A program made the position numbers and the translations under genes. The notes below the pieces were generated by a model. It was given only the letters and a program-made list of their open reading frames with translations, was not told the DNA's origin and did not search any database. Shown piece after piece: positions 1 through 11,131 of a stretch of DNA of 64,000 nucleotides. Source of the DNA: Filosporella fistucella (taxonomy: Eukaryota > Ascomycota > Leotiomycetes > Helotiales); NCBI GenBank assembly GCA_030077755.1, contig JAQJZZ010000012.1:1116001-1180000 (forward strand), in the 5' to 3' direction. Each line of letters starts with the position of its first letter. Position 1 is the stretch's first letter.

Positions 1-1317
1 TATGATTGTGTCTTAAAAAGCTAGGAATATGTTAGCAGAGGAGAACGGGATGGGATAATTGCTCACCTCCTGAGCTTGAGAAGCAAGCACCGATATCCTT
101 CTGACAAGGTTCATCAATGCCTTCGAACATCCCATCAATACATCTATCTCATTGATTGAGTCGTCTTCCACCCACTCGCAGCTTTGATCAACGATATCCT
201 CGTCGCATGCAGTCCGGCTCATGATATCATGAGCGATGAAATACATTCTTAAGAAGGAATGAAGATTATCTCCACTGCCCAGTTGGGCCGACTTAAAGAC
301 CTGATCAAGAAGTGATAATCCGCCTCGAAGATGAGTGACCCATGCGCGATTACATCCATCTGATATCTGATTGTATTAGTATCACCCATGAAGTTGAAAA
401 ACTTAACTCACATCATAGAAGCATAACATCAAAACAGTAGCCACAATTCCCACATCCAGATTGCCACCATTGATGGCACTCTGGACCCCCTGAATCGCTT
501 TGAACTTATATGTCCAAGCCTCCTTTTCAAATCTCTTGTCATTCAGCAGCTTCAATTGATTAGCAGATACTGCTAATAACGAATGACGAAGTGCCGGGAA
601 GGAAAAAGACATTGGTGTAAGATATGCCAGGTAAGGATTTTGAGATGGGCTGAGGGAGCAGCTGGGACAGATAGAGGTTACAAAGTACGAAAATAAGCTC
701 TCTTCGACATTGGAGCTGCCTGCGAAGAAACCGAACGACTGAGATGGGTAGAGGGGGAAAAGTTCGCGACAGGTCTGCAAATTTGGACCAACGTGGGCTG
801 TGGAAATGCCCCGCTCTGAGTCAGTTACAAACTCCTCTTCCTCATCGCCATACATTGGAGGGAGATCCACAAAATCGTGGTTCACGATAGGTGAGTCTTG
901 GAAATCATTTGTGGTGACATTCAAGAAGATCCAGTCTCCTATGTACCGACCTAAATTAATAGGTTGATAGAGTGGTCCTGGCCCTGATTTTACTGCGGGT
1001 TTCTTCTGCGATTTTGACCATTTCCCTAGGTTATTGTCAGAAATGTCTTATTCCACATCTACTATAAATTAAGCAGACCTTCACGACCGAGAGAGATGTT
1101 TCTTTGAATGGCATCCTCTTTCCAAAGGAGTCGAAATTCATACTCGCAACCTGCACGCAATCTCTGACAACGGGAGCAAGAAGGTCGTTCTTCGGTACAT
1201 TTTACATGTGCTTCTAGGAGTGCTATTAGTATTCGCTCGTATAGTGTGAGTGACAGTCGTACTCTTGCAAGTCCAACAGCCTGTCCTTCGACGATCTTCG
1301 TTCTTCCGCCGCTGCAT
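1..1317 (-). CDS. Zn2Cys6 transcription factor with fungal-specific TF domain, 3' end cut by window edge
   Basis: Nuclear DNA-binding regulator. Exons read 1263-1317, 1079-1213, 412-1025, 67-366 and <1-20, separated by introns of 45-53 nt with GT/AG ends. The ATG at 1317 is chosen because an in-frame TGA lies just upstream. The binuclear zinc cluster is only seen after removing intron 1214-1262 and has spacing C-x2-C-x6-C-x6-C-x2-C-x6-C (CWTC ... CSRC) within the first 45 residues. Later exons carry the helical fungal transcription factor domain, with a CFYDISDG stretch and a WVTHLRGGLSLL helix typical of the Fungal_trans_2 type. It lies directly downstream of the FAD oxidase on the same strand, so it is the natural candidate regulator of the oxidase/permease/oxoprolinase group; that link is inference from position. 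Confidence 0.9.
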
Positions 1318-1676
1318 CGTGATGACCTTTCACCCAAAGCCGTCCATCATCTGCATTACTTTCAGAAGAGCGCTAGTTTCAGAAGACGAAGAGTGTTAGC
1401 TGAGCTGAGATGTAGATATATGAGATGAAAGATGACGATGGTACTGGCGTCGTTGTCAATCAAGGTTGTTGAGGTATCCCGGTCTGCCAAGTGGAGTGTT
1501 TGGAAGGGCAAAAGTGGGGGGTTGCAAGTTCAGTGCTTTTAGGTCTAATGTGCGAAGCAATCTGCTACTTGCATTTATTAGCTGAAATTGTAGGACCATT
1601 ATAAAGTACTAATTGTACCGACATTATTTTGCAGATTCATAGCATTTTCTGTGTCCCAAACAATTTGGATTCAACA
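1318..1676. other. Intergenic: promoter side of the Zn2Cys6 gene
   Basis: No coding signal. It holds the 3' flank of the FAD oxidase and the upstream region of the regulator. I see no strong motif. Confidence 0.6.
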
Positions 1677-3031
1677 CTATATCTTGCTCTGTCGGTTTGA
1701 TTTCCCGACATCTTTGATATCTTTAACTGTGCCAACTCTCCATGAGATATTATCATTCGATACCGCATTTTCATTCCATCTCCATCTCTTAATTTGCTGA
1801 CTCCCATCCTCCAAGGTCTTCTTTACCCACTTGCCGGCCACAGGTAGCATCTTGAATGCGTGTCCCGAGTCTCCAGCGACAACCATCAGATCCTCGGTCC
1901 CAGGAACAAAATCAATGATATACTCTGATTCTGATGTGTCACCGCACCAGCAGATGAACTTGTTGATCAGTTCTCTACCTTTGAATTGAGGAATTGCTTC
2001 TGAAATTAGTCGCTTGATAAGCTCTTCGTCTACTAGAGGAATCCCATCATTGGAAGAAGTCGGGATTGACATTATTGTCTCGGACTTTGCTACAAAATTG
2101 GTGTATCCACCTCCATTGGCGCAAAGCTTCAAAAGATTTGTATCGTCATCTGGCTCGAAGAAGAAGCCAATATCCCTACACATAACAACTGGGCATCCCT
2201 TCATAGATGCTGCCTCATCCGGTGTCAACTGCAAATGTGCCACTGCCCAGGATTTCGCCGTAATTTGCTGGGCAATCTCCGGAAGAACAGTACCTATATG
2301 GGCTCCTAGACACAGAACGGTCTTGGATGCCAGATGAATTCTCCCACTCGCGGTTTTTACCCCACTGCATTGCTTGCCAGATTTGTAAAGTATTTCAGTC
2401 ACGAAACCATCGTCTCCCGTTATAATCTTGACTCCGGCCTCTCGGCATGCCTTCGCAGCATGTTCCATAGCCTTTGCAGCTCTGGCATAGCCGGCATGTT
2501 TGTTGAGATATCCAGTCCACCCATCCATTTTCCCAAGTAGCATTGGGCCATTGTCTCGTATATCCTCGACTGAATTTATAGGAAGTATGGACCCAGGTGG
2601 GAACGCACAGTTGTCTTTCACAGTAGAGAAGGCTTTCTGGAGGGAGTCTCGCGATTTTTGAGGAGCGTTGCTTGAATTTGCAATGAGGTAGCCATTGGCA
2701 CGATAATACGGTGACCAGAAGGGAGTTTGCCACTGCGCGATTGCGTCCTAAGGGGAGTTTATGAGCTAGGCCAAATGAAAGGGACGAAGGCGAGAAACTG
2801 GCAACTTACCAATGCTAATTCTGTGTAGAAGGGATCCTCATACTCTGCTCTGACAATCTTGTTCAGATCATGACCAGCAGAATACGGACTTGGAACAGGA
2901 GCCCGATCCAGCAGCTTTACGTTCGTATATCCATCTTGTGCCAAATGTAACGCTGATGAAAGTCCAAATGTGCCAGCACCCACAATCAAGATAGTAGAAT
3001 CCTTGGAAACGGCAAATTGCGAATGGGACAT
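1677..3031 (-). CDS. FAD-dependent amine oxidase (DAO family; fructosyl amino acid / saccharopine oxidase-like)
   Basis: Flavoenzyme expected to oxidise a secondary amine such as a glycated amino acid, saccharopine or pipecolate, releasing H2O2. Two exons (2810-3031 and 1677-2747; intron 2748-2809) give 430 residues, normal for the family. The N-terminus has the Rossmann dinucleotide motif GAGTFG near residue 20 and a family-typical VRAEYEDPFYTELA segment. The C-terminal half has the FICWCGDT segment, whose cysteine matches the region that attaches FAD covalently in amadoriases, then AGDSGHAFKMLPVAGKWV and an RWRW block. The protein ends in SKI, a conservative variant of the SKL peroxisome signal, which fits an H2O2-producing oxidase. 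The exact substrate cannot be read from the sequence; relatives include fructosyl amino acid oxidases and saccharopine oxidases. It lies between the permease and the regulator on the same strand. Confidence 0.9.
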
Positions 3032-3577
3032 TTTGAATATTTAAGTCTCTGCGGACTTCTGCAAATCGGAGACATTGTGCTGGATGAGGCCCTCTTTTGA
3101 ACAAATGTCGTCAAATAAAGGTGGGATGGTTCCGCGTACAATTCCAAAGTTGGGGAAGGTCGACGCGCCGGCTAACCCGATGAGGTTCGACTTTTACATG
3201 ACTTTCCTCATGCCAGCGTCTATACAAGCCTGAAATCGACCCATTTCTCGTGTCATGACATGTATGGTTTTCCATATATTGGACCTGTCTGGTTGGGAAA
3301 AATTGCCACAATATGGGGCATATAGGAGTATGTTTGCGATTTTGGATTTCCAGCAGCCCTCTCTAGACTTAGAACATGCGAAATACGTAGTGGGCATGCC
3401 AAACCGTCCACCCTCACGATTTTATTTTGGATGGGAAGCGATGGCTAGGGAACATTATTGTCTGGTAGACACGAACCCTGTTCATTACTCTACAGTGACT
3501 CAAGTATTCATGCGTCAATTTCTTTCTAGATCCCAACAACTTCAACCGCATATCCTCCCATCATCCGCTCGTATGCT
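3032..3577. other. Intergenic between FAD oxidase and permease
   Basis: Upstream region of the oxidase gene. A 108-codon open frame on the plus strand (3255-3581) overlaps the end of the permease gene and has no protein-like features; I treat it as chance. Confidence 0.6.
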
Positions 3578-5349
3578 TTAGGTAGTATATCTAAAGCCCT
3601 CTTGTTGCTGGTCAGTCAAATCGGAGAAACCCTCCAACAGATCTTCAGTACTGTGCTCTCGTCCATCAATAGCACGGTTCTGCTTGACAGCCAGTGCCCA
3701 ATATCCGGCCATAAGCCCAATACAAACACAGTAGCAAACAATCATGGCAGTAAATCCCCCGCTATATGCTGGAGCTTGTGACGCTCGGAATGTCTGTGGC
3801 CCGATCAAGTTTCCTACAGCATATCCAATGTACAGAATGGCAAAAACAACAGTTTTCTTCGTGTGACCTGCGGTATTTGCTTGAGCAAGGGATATGCCTG
3901 GAAACCCATCAGTAAATGAATGACACAGGGACTCGGAGATTCTCACCAACAACGTAAGGGCCAAAGTACGTGTACAGTAGGTACAATCCCACCATCTGGC
4001 CTCCAAGATTGGTGCGTGGTAGAGCATAGACAATTATCGAGCCAATAATTGGTACCATGCAAGCAATAATGGTAACAAGACATCTCCTATTGTTCCATTT
4101 GGCAGCCACGAGCGAGAATACAAAGGCAGCAAGGGTAGACATTACACCTGTAGGCATGCTGAGAAGAGACGCATTAACTCCAGAGAAGCCAAGGCCAGCA
4201 ATAATCAATCCACCGAAAGTTGTGAGACCTAATTTGTCAGTTAGTGATGGTGCTATGGAAAGATAGACATAATCATACCTCCATTCGGGATATTGATCGA
4301 GATATTGAAGAAGAACAAAATCCAAGTCTTCGGGTCTAGAAAAGCTTCCTTCGCCTGATCCATTTTGAACTTTCTATTCACGATACCTGTCTTGTTTGCT
4401 GCTAGTCGCTGAACGGCCTGATATTTCTGCTCCTTTGACAAGAATATGGCATTCATAGGGTCATTTGGCAAGAACACGAATGCGATAATAGACCACAGCA
4501 TTGAAATAGAACCTATAGAGGATGAGTGGCTGTAATAATTGGCCATCCAATGACTTACCAGTAAGAATGAAAAGATATTGCCAGATTGCGAGAGGTGCAG
4601 ACTTGGGGACGTGGCCAATCGCCCAAGAGAGGAATCCGTTGACCACTGAACTTGCTGCAGCAAAAACGAGCGCATTTCGCGGCGGCTGTTCTTCCTTCTT
4701 GTAGAACCCGGCAATAATAAGACTGATTCCAGGGACGATGATTGCTTCAAACATTCCTGTGAGATGTCAGCCGGTGTCGGATCAAAGATTAAGAAAGGGA
4801 CTTACCCATCAAGAATCGAAGTGCTGCCAGACCTCCAAAGTTGGAACAGGCAGGTAACAGCAACGACATTGCCGACCATCCAACAGAGCAAGCTGAGAGA
4901 TATTTGGCACTGGGTAATCGTTGGATGAGGTATGAAGAAAGTGGCATGCCGACGATGGCCCCTAGAGACAAAATCGATCCAAGCCAACTGTACTGTTGTC
5001 CGACAAGATAGTTGTCTTCCTTCAGACCGTAGAGTGCTGAGGTTCCAAGAGCGACTTTGTCCACGGCTCCAAGGGTAGCTACAAGGAACAGCTAGTTCAA
5101 AGTAAATATTCCGACATCAAGCGAAATAATGGGATCACGTACCATTGGTATCAAGAACCAATCAATTCTCCTTTTCAATTTCTTCTCACCCTCTGGAGTG
5201 AGCTCAGCATAGCCCTCAATATTGAGCAAAAAGCCGGCAGCTTTGTCTGCATTTGCTGAAATGTCTTGCTTTACATCCCCACTTTGGCTTTGGTTATCGC
5301 CAGCTTTGATTTCTGGCATAGCGGATTTTTCACTAATAGACTTGGACAT
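3578..5349 (-). CDS. MFS permease, allantoate permease/Dal5 (ACS) family
   Basis: Plasma-membrane proton symporter of the anion:cation symporter family, which in fungi imports allantoate, ureidosuccinate, small peptides, vitamins or related anions. Six exons (5143-5349, 4806-5091, 4559-4756, 4279-4512, 3947-4228, 3578-3897) add up to 508 residues, typical for the family. The cytosolic N-terminus carries the family signature LKRRIDWFLIPM just before the first membrane helix; later exons read as a normal twelve-helix transporter, with a LPNDPMNAIFLSKEQK loop in the middle. The start at 5349 follows an AAT(A)ATG context; an upstream in-frame codon would add a leader unlike the family. It is divergent from the 5-oxoprolinase gene and in tandem with the oxidase, so a nitrogen-source substrate is a reasonable guess. 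Confidence 0.92.
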
Positions 5350-6120
5350 ATTTTTGACGGATCTCGTTGGATGAGGAAGAGGAAGAGAGGCGAAGAGAGA
5401 TAATACTTGATGAAAGACAGGGAAAATCAAGGACTTTATATCGAGACGGGACTATGACCAAGAAAAGAGAATAGATAGGAAACAAGATACGGCTTTGACT
5501 TTGAGAAAGAGTGGGACATTTAGAGGTCTATGGCAGAGATAACAATTAGATATCTCACCCCCGGATTTGGGGACTATGCCAGTAAGATAGGATGATGGGC
5601 GCTACCCGTAGCGCGCCACTCATTCGGAACTCTCATCAAATCTATAGAAAACGTATTGATCTTGTAAGGTTGTCATGAGGGGTAAAGGAAGGTCGATACG
5701 ATGGGTTGTTGAAACAAATCTTGGTTACCGGGCCACTTGCTAGCCAATCTCCGGCGGCTAGAACAAGTTAGACCTGCTCAGTTATCCCACTCTTCGGTCG
5801 TAACGACCTTCTTCATCACCTTCTGTGCAATATTTCTACTCACCTGTTGGGCGAGCCTTGGCTGTAAGGACATGAGTAATGCTATCCATGATGCCGTGTC
5901 TGTATTCGACGGTATCCCACTTTCGAGATAGCCGTATCGACCTGCCTTCGTGTATCCTGAGAGAATTTGGAGGCAGTGCCAAGATGACTTCGCACGTGAC
6001 ATTTGAAATGCCTCCTTGATGTCCATAGTAGGTTTGTATATATTGGAGTAAATTCTTCATGAACAGGTTCTCAATTCTCCTACTGAATTAAGTCGCTCTC
6101 TTCTTTCACCAGCCTTCATT
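5350..6120. promoter_or_regulatory. Divergent promoter region between permease and 5-oxoprolinase
   Basis: The two start codons face away from each other across this 771-bp region. It contains a perfect GC-rich inverted repeat (5599-5614, arms GCGCTA/TAGCGC around CCCG), several GATA cores as expected for nitrogen-regulated genes, and a CACGTG element near 5994. Which of these act is not known. Confidence 0.6.
5599..5614. repeat. Short GC-rich inverted repeat (6-bp arms, 4-bp spacer)
   Basis: GCGCTA, spacer CCCG, then TAGCGC. It sits in the divergent promoter of the permease and oxoprolinase. Similar GC-rich palindromes occur at 40168 and 41503 in this window, so it may be a dispersed motif rather than an operator. 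Confidence 0.7.
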
Positions 6121-9100
6121 ATGGGCTCAGTTATTCCAGAAACACAAGGTGGGAAAATCAAGATCGCTATAGGTATGTCACTCCGAGTCTGGATATTGTT
6201 CAAGCCGGCGTGAGAGAATATACAGAACTAACTCTGAGCAGACAGAGGCGGAACTTTCACCGACGTTTGGGCTTCAGCGCCTAAAAAATCTGATGTGGTC
6301 TTGAAATTGCTCTCGGTTGACCCAGGCAATTACTATGATGCTCCAACGGAAGGTAATGAATGGCCTCTTCAATTGCTCTGATAATCCATTTTAGTGCTGC
6401 TATCAGTGTTCTGTACTATGCTGGAGAGATATCGTTCGAGAAATGAGCTAACATCAAGCAATAGGTATCAGACGTGTTTTGTCGTTTTATAGTGGCTCGG
6501 ACATTCCTCGAGGGGTTCCATTGCCAAAAGAGAATCTAGAAATTGTACGCATGGGAACTACCGTTGCCACCAACGCTCTTTTAGAACGTAAAGGAAGGCG
6601 TCATGCCCTTCTTGTTACCAAAGGATTTCGTGATCTGCTCCGAATCGGTTACCAATCACGGCCTAAGCTATTTGATCTTGATATTGTCAAACCGGAAGTT
6701 TTGTTCTCGGAAGTTCGAGAAATCGACGAGAGGGTAACAATTGAAGGATTCGATGAAGATGTCGACGGAACGTTCAGCACAGATGTCGAAGAGATTCCGG
6801 GCCTTCTCGTCCGTGGGACTAGTGGTGATTTGATGCGGATACTGACACCCCTTGACGAGCACGCCGTGAGAGCCACTCTTCAAGACTTGCGACAGCAAGG
6901 AATCGATACCGTTGCAATCTGCTTCACACACTCACACATCTATGATCATCACGAAAGACGTGTTGAAGCGCTGGCGCAGGAGGAAGGCTTCGCCCACATC
7001 TCTCTGTCTTCAGCTGTGGCTGCCAAAATGAGTTAGTATTCTTCTTAAAGCAATATTCCCTTCGTCCAATGTTCACATTCATGTCAGTCAAAATGGTTCC
7101 CCGTGGTAGCTCTGCATCCGCAGATGCCTACTTGACTCCGGAGATCAAGGACTATCTTCGAGGCTTTGTTAAAGGCTTCTCCGGTGGCCATCTCGATGAC
7201 GTGAAGTGTGATTTCATGCAGTCAGATGGTGGGCTCGTTAGCCATAAAGGCTTCTCTGGACTGAAGGGAATTTTGAGTGGACCGGCCGGTAAGATTAAGC
7301 CTTCTCTCCCTCCATTAAGTCACTGAAACTCGGCATAGGCGGTGTTGTTGGGTGTGCCAGAACTTGTTTTGAAGATGTCACACGGATTCCTATCGTGTGC
7401 TTCGATATGGGAGGTACTTCGACAGATGTTTCGAGGTTCGGAGGTACATTCGAACATGTTTTCGAAAGTACCACTGCAGGTGTCACAATCCAGAGTCCTC
7501 AGCTGGATATCAATACTGTCGCAGCTGGAGGTGGATCTATCCTGGCTTGGCGAAATGGACTATTCGCAGTTGGTCCTGGATCAGCCTCATCCCATCCTGG
7601 CCCAGCCTGCTACCGAAAAGGCGGCCCGCTCACTGTCACAGACGCAAATTTGTTCCTCGGTCGCTTGATCCCTGATTTCTTCCCAAAAATATTTGGCAAA
7701 ACGGAAAAGGAAGCGCTTGACTCAATTGTCGTGGCCGAGAAGTTCAGACAATTAACTCAATCCATCAACAAGGAGATTGGAAAATCAATGACGCCTGAAG
7801 AGATTGCGTATGGATTTATTGACGTTGCTAATGAAGCCATGTGTCGTCCCATCCGCTCCCTGACCGAAGGAAAGGGATATGAGATCAGTAAGCATCGCCT
7901 CGGGGTCTTCGGAGGTGCTGGCGGCCAACATGCCTGTGATATTGCAACAAAACTCGGGATCAATACCGTAGTCATCCACAAGTACTCGAGTATATTGTCG
8001 GCATACGGGATGGCTTTGGCGGATGTTGTCCATGAGGAACAAGAACCAACGAATGAGGTGTATAATCCGGAATCCAAGCAAAGCCTAAATAAACGGATAG
8101 ACCTTTTGAAGTCAAATGTTGCTGCCCATCTTCTTGGACAAGGTATCCGGGCAGAAGATATTAGCTATGAATGCTATCTGAACATGCGATTCAAAGGCAC
8201 AGAAACTGGTATCATGATTCTACGACCAGAAGATGGGGATTATGAAGCTGAGTTTCTCCGTATCCATCTCAGAGAATTTAGCTTCGTCTTCCACGGTAAG
8301 CCAATACTGGTCGATGATGCTAGAGTTCGTGGCATTGGGCACAGTGGGACGATTGATGAAGATTCAAAGCTCCTGGGCTACGAAATGCAGAACATGCTGT
8401 TCAACCCTGTTGCAGATTCTACGATTGAGCGAACGGTAGGTGTGAATCTACTGAAATACAACCTTTTCTAATTGTTGACAGACAAAATCATACTTCAAGT
8501 CAGGTGGAGTACAATCGACGAAAGTGTTTCTCTTGAAGAATCTTTCACCTGGGAGCTCCATCATCGGACCAGCCATGATCATTGACAATACTCAAACTTT
8601 AGTCGTCGTACCTGGCGCCGAGGCACGGATTCTGACATCCCATGTGGTGATCAACATCAACGCCTCCAAAGAGAATCTCCAGAGCACGAGTCTTGTCGTT
8701 GACCCGATACAGCTTTCTGTATTTGGCCACCGATTCATGGCTATCGCGGAGCAAATGGGGCGCACACTCCAAAAGACAGCTGTATCACTGAACATCAAAG
8801 AGAGACTGGATTTTTCCTGCGCTGTATTCAATGAAGAGGCAGGACTTGTCGCAAATGCTCCACATATTCCAGTCCACCTCGGATCGATGAGCTATGCAGT
8901 CCAATATCAACATGAGCTGTATAAAGATAAGCTAAAGCCGGGAGATGTTCTCTGCTCTAACCACCCAGAGAGTGGAGGAACCCATCTCCCAGACATCACT
9001 GTAATCACTCCAGTATTTGGAAAAGATCAGAAGGTAGCATTCTACGTGGCATCCCGAGGCCATCATACCGATATTGGTGGGTACAATGGAACGTCGATGC

Positions 9101-10450
9101 CTCCTGATTCTACTGAGTTGTGGCAGGAAGGGGCACAGATGCGGTCTTTCAAACTCATCGAAAATGACCATTTTGACGAAGAAGGTATCATTAAAATACT
9201 CCTCGAGCCAGGCAAATATCCAGGTTGCAATGGAAGTCGAAGACTCTCGGACAATATATCGGATCTCAAAGCCCAAGTCGCAGCGAACAATAAGGGTGCC
9301 ACACTAATCCAAGCTCTCATGGAAGAATACACACAAGAAGTCGTTCAACTTTACATGCGAGCCATCCAGGACAATGCCGAGATTGCCGTTCGGGATTATC
9401 TTAGCCATGCACGTCTGAATTTGGGATGCCATCTTCAAGCCATTGATTATATGGATACGGGATCACAAATCCACCTCAATGTTACCATATCGGAGGATGG
9501 GACAGCGCTTTTCGATTTTTCGGGAACAGGGTGCGAGATGCTCTCCAACTTAAACGCACCGCCTGCAATTACATACTCTGCCATCATATACACTCTGCGC
9601 CTATTAATCGGAGCTGACGTCCCTATGAACCAAGGATGCCTAGCACCCATCAAGGTCACTCTACCACCGGGCACTTTCCTTAATCCCTCCTCTGGCCCAG
9701 CAGTCTGTTCTGGTAACACATTGACTTCTCAGCGAGTGGTCGACGTCATCCTGAAAGCATTTCGTGCAGCAGCGGCTTCTCAAGGCTGTATGAATTGTCT
9801 TGGGTTCTTTGGAACAGGTGGAGTTGATTCCGATGGTAACCCTTTGCCTGGATCTGCATATGCGTTTGGTGAAACAATCGCTGGTGGAAGTGGTGCGACA
9901 CCTAGACAGCATGGTGCTAGCGCTGTTGCAATTCACATGACGAACACTCGTATCACCGATCCTGAGAGTCTGGAGAAAAGGTATCCTGTTATTCTGCGAG
10001 AATTCTCTATCAGAGAAGGTAGTGGTGGCAAGGGTGTTCACCGTGGTGGTGATGGTGTAATCAGAGACATCGAATGTAGAGCACCGCTGAAGTTCAGTGT
10101 TATCACTGAGAGGCGAGTAACAGCGCCGTACGGTCTTGAGTAAGTCCAATGTTTTTTCTACCTCAATATTCATACTAACATTAAACAGCGGCGGCCACGA
10201 TGGAGGGCGTGGCGCAAATTTTTGGGTCAAAAGAAACCCAGATGGGACTGAACGCTGGGTCAATATGGGACCCAAGAATATGGTACAGATGCAGACTGGG
10301 GAGCGCTGTGTAATCCATACTCCAGGGGGTGGCGGATGGGGTGTCCCAGGTAGTGCTGAGCCCAATATTGCACGGAGTAATTCTGTACATATACCGAGGG
10401 CAGCCGGAAGTCTTGCTGCTTTCGAGGAGACACAGGGAGGCCAGCATTAA
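6121..10450 (+). CDS. OXP1: 5-oxoprolinase (ATP-hydrolysing; HydA/HydB fusion)
   Basis: Opens 5-oxo-L-proline to L-glutamate with ATP hydrolysis, in the gamma-glutamyl cycle or when pyroglutamate is used as a nitrogen source; cytosolic. Seven exons: 6121-6172, 6242-6352, 6465-7031, 7088-7288, 7339-8435, 8482-10139, 10189-10450, adding up to 1315 residues, the normal size for eukaryotic oxoprolinases. Hydantoinase A N-terminal motif [10 protein letters not shown] begins at residue 18. The nucleotide-binding [14 protein letters not shown] lies near 333-346, followed by [19 protein letters not shown]. The hydantoinase B half starts near residue 700 ([20 protein letters not shown]), contains [16 protein letters not shown], and ends with [16 protein letters not shown]. 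No break or missing motif seen. Its neighbours suggest use of oxoproline or of compounds that cyclise to it. Confidence 0.95.
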
Positions 10451-11131
10451 GTGACAGTGATAATGAATGATTACAGCAGTAGAAAGTATATGCTGAAATT
10501 CTCTAATACAGTCTCCGCAGTCTCCCGAAATTGCCACTCACTAAATTATGTTCCATGTGGTGTGAGACTACAGAATTAGAGGAGAATCTGAGAGTCTCCA
10601 ATTCGTCGGACATTTGCATGAGTAAGAGCATTAAGTCCAAGGATTTGGTGAGGCTCATGGATTGATAGAGCGGTGATGAGGACAGGGCTGAATTGAGAAA
10701 GGATAGGAGGAGGAGACTTCGGGCTCGGGCATTTTTTCCAGTATTGTGTCATGCCATGGGAAGGAACAGGAATTATGGTACCCAATCGTTGATATCTCAG
10801 TGGCTTGGTAGCAATGTGTATCCGCGAAAAGCACGGCTTCAAGATGTTATATGATTAATACGCCCAGTGATTTGACAAGTTGATATTTTGGAAAGGATAT
10901 TACTCGCTTGCTCCTTCCTACGAAATATGCTATCCAACCCTCCTTCTCGACGTTTTAGGCGCTGCTCGTAATAGATTATCAAGTATCAAGCTGTGTCATC
11001 TTCAGCTTATAAATCAAGGTAATATCATGAGTAAAAGAAAATTACATGAAGTACTTGGTTTCAAGTCCTGCGAGCACCTTGTGCCTTGACGATTACGTGA
11101 AGTTTGATGGATAGCCCAAGTAATAATAGCT
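10451..11131. other. Intergenic, convergent 3' ends
   Basis: Separates the oxoprolinase from the giant kinase-like gene; the two genes end toward each other here. No coding or RNA feature recognised. Confidence 0.6.

Noticed and set aside
5347..5430. Earlier start for the permease
   Set aside because: The in-frame upstream codon would add a 27-residue hydrophobic leader not seen in Dal5-type permeases.
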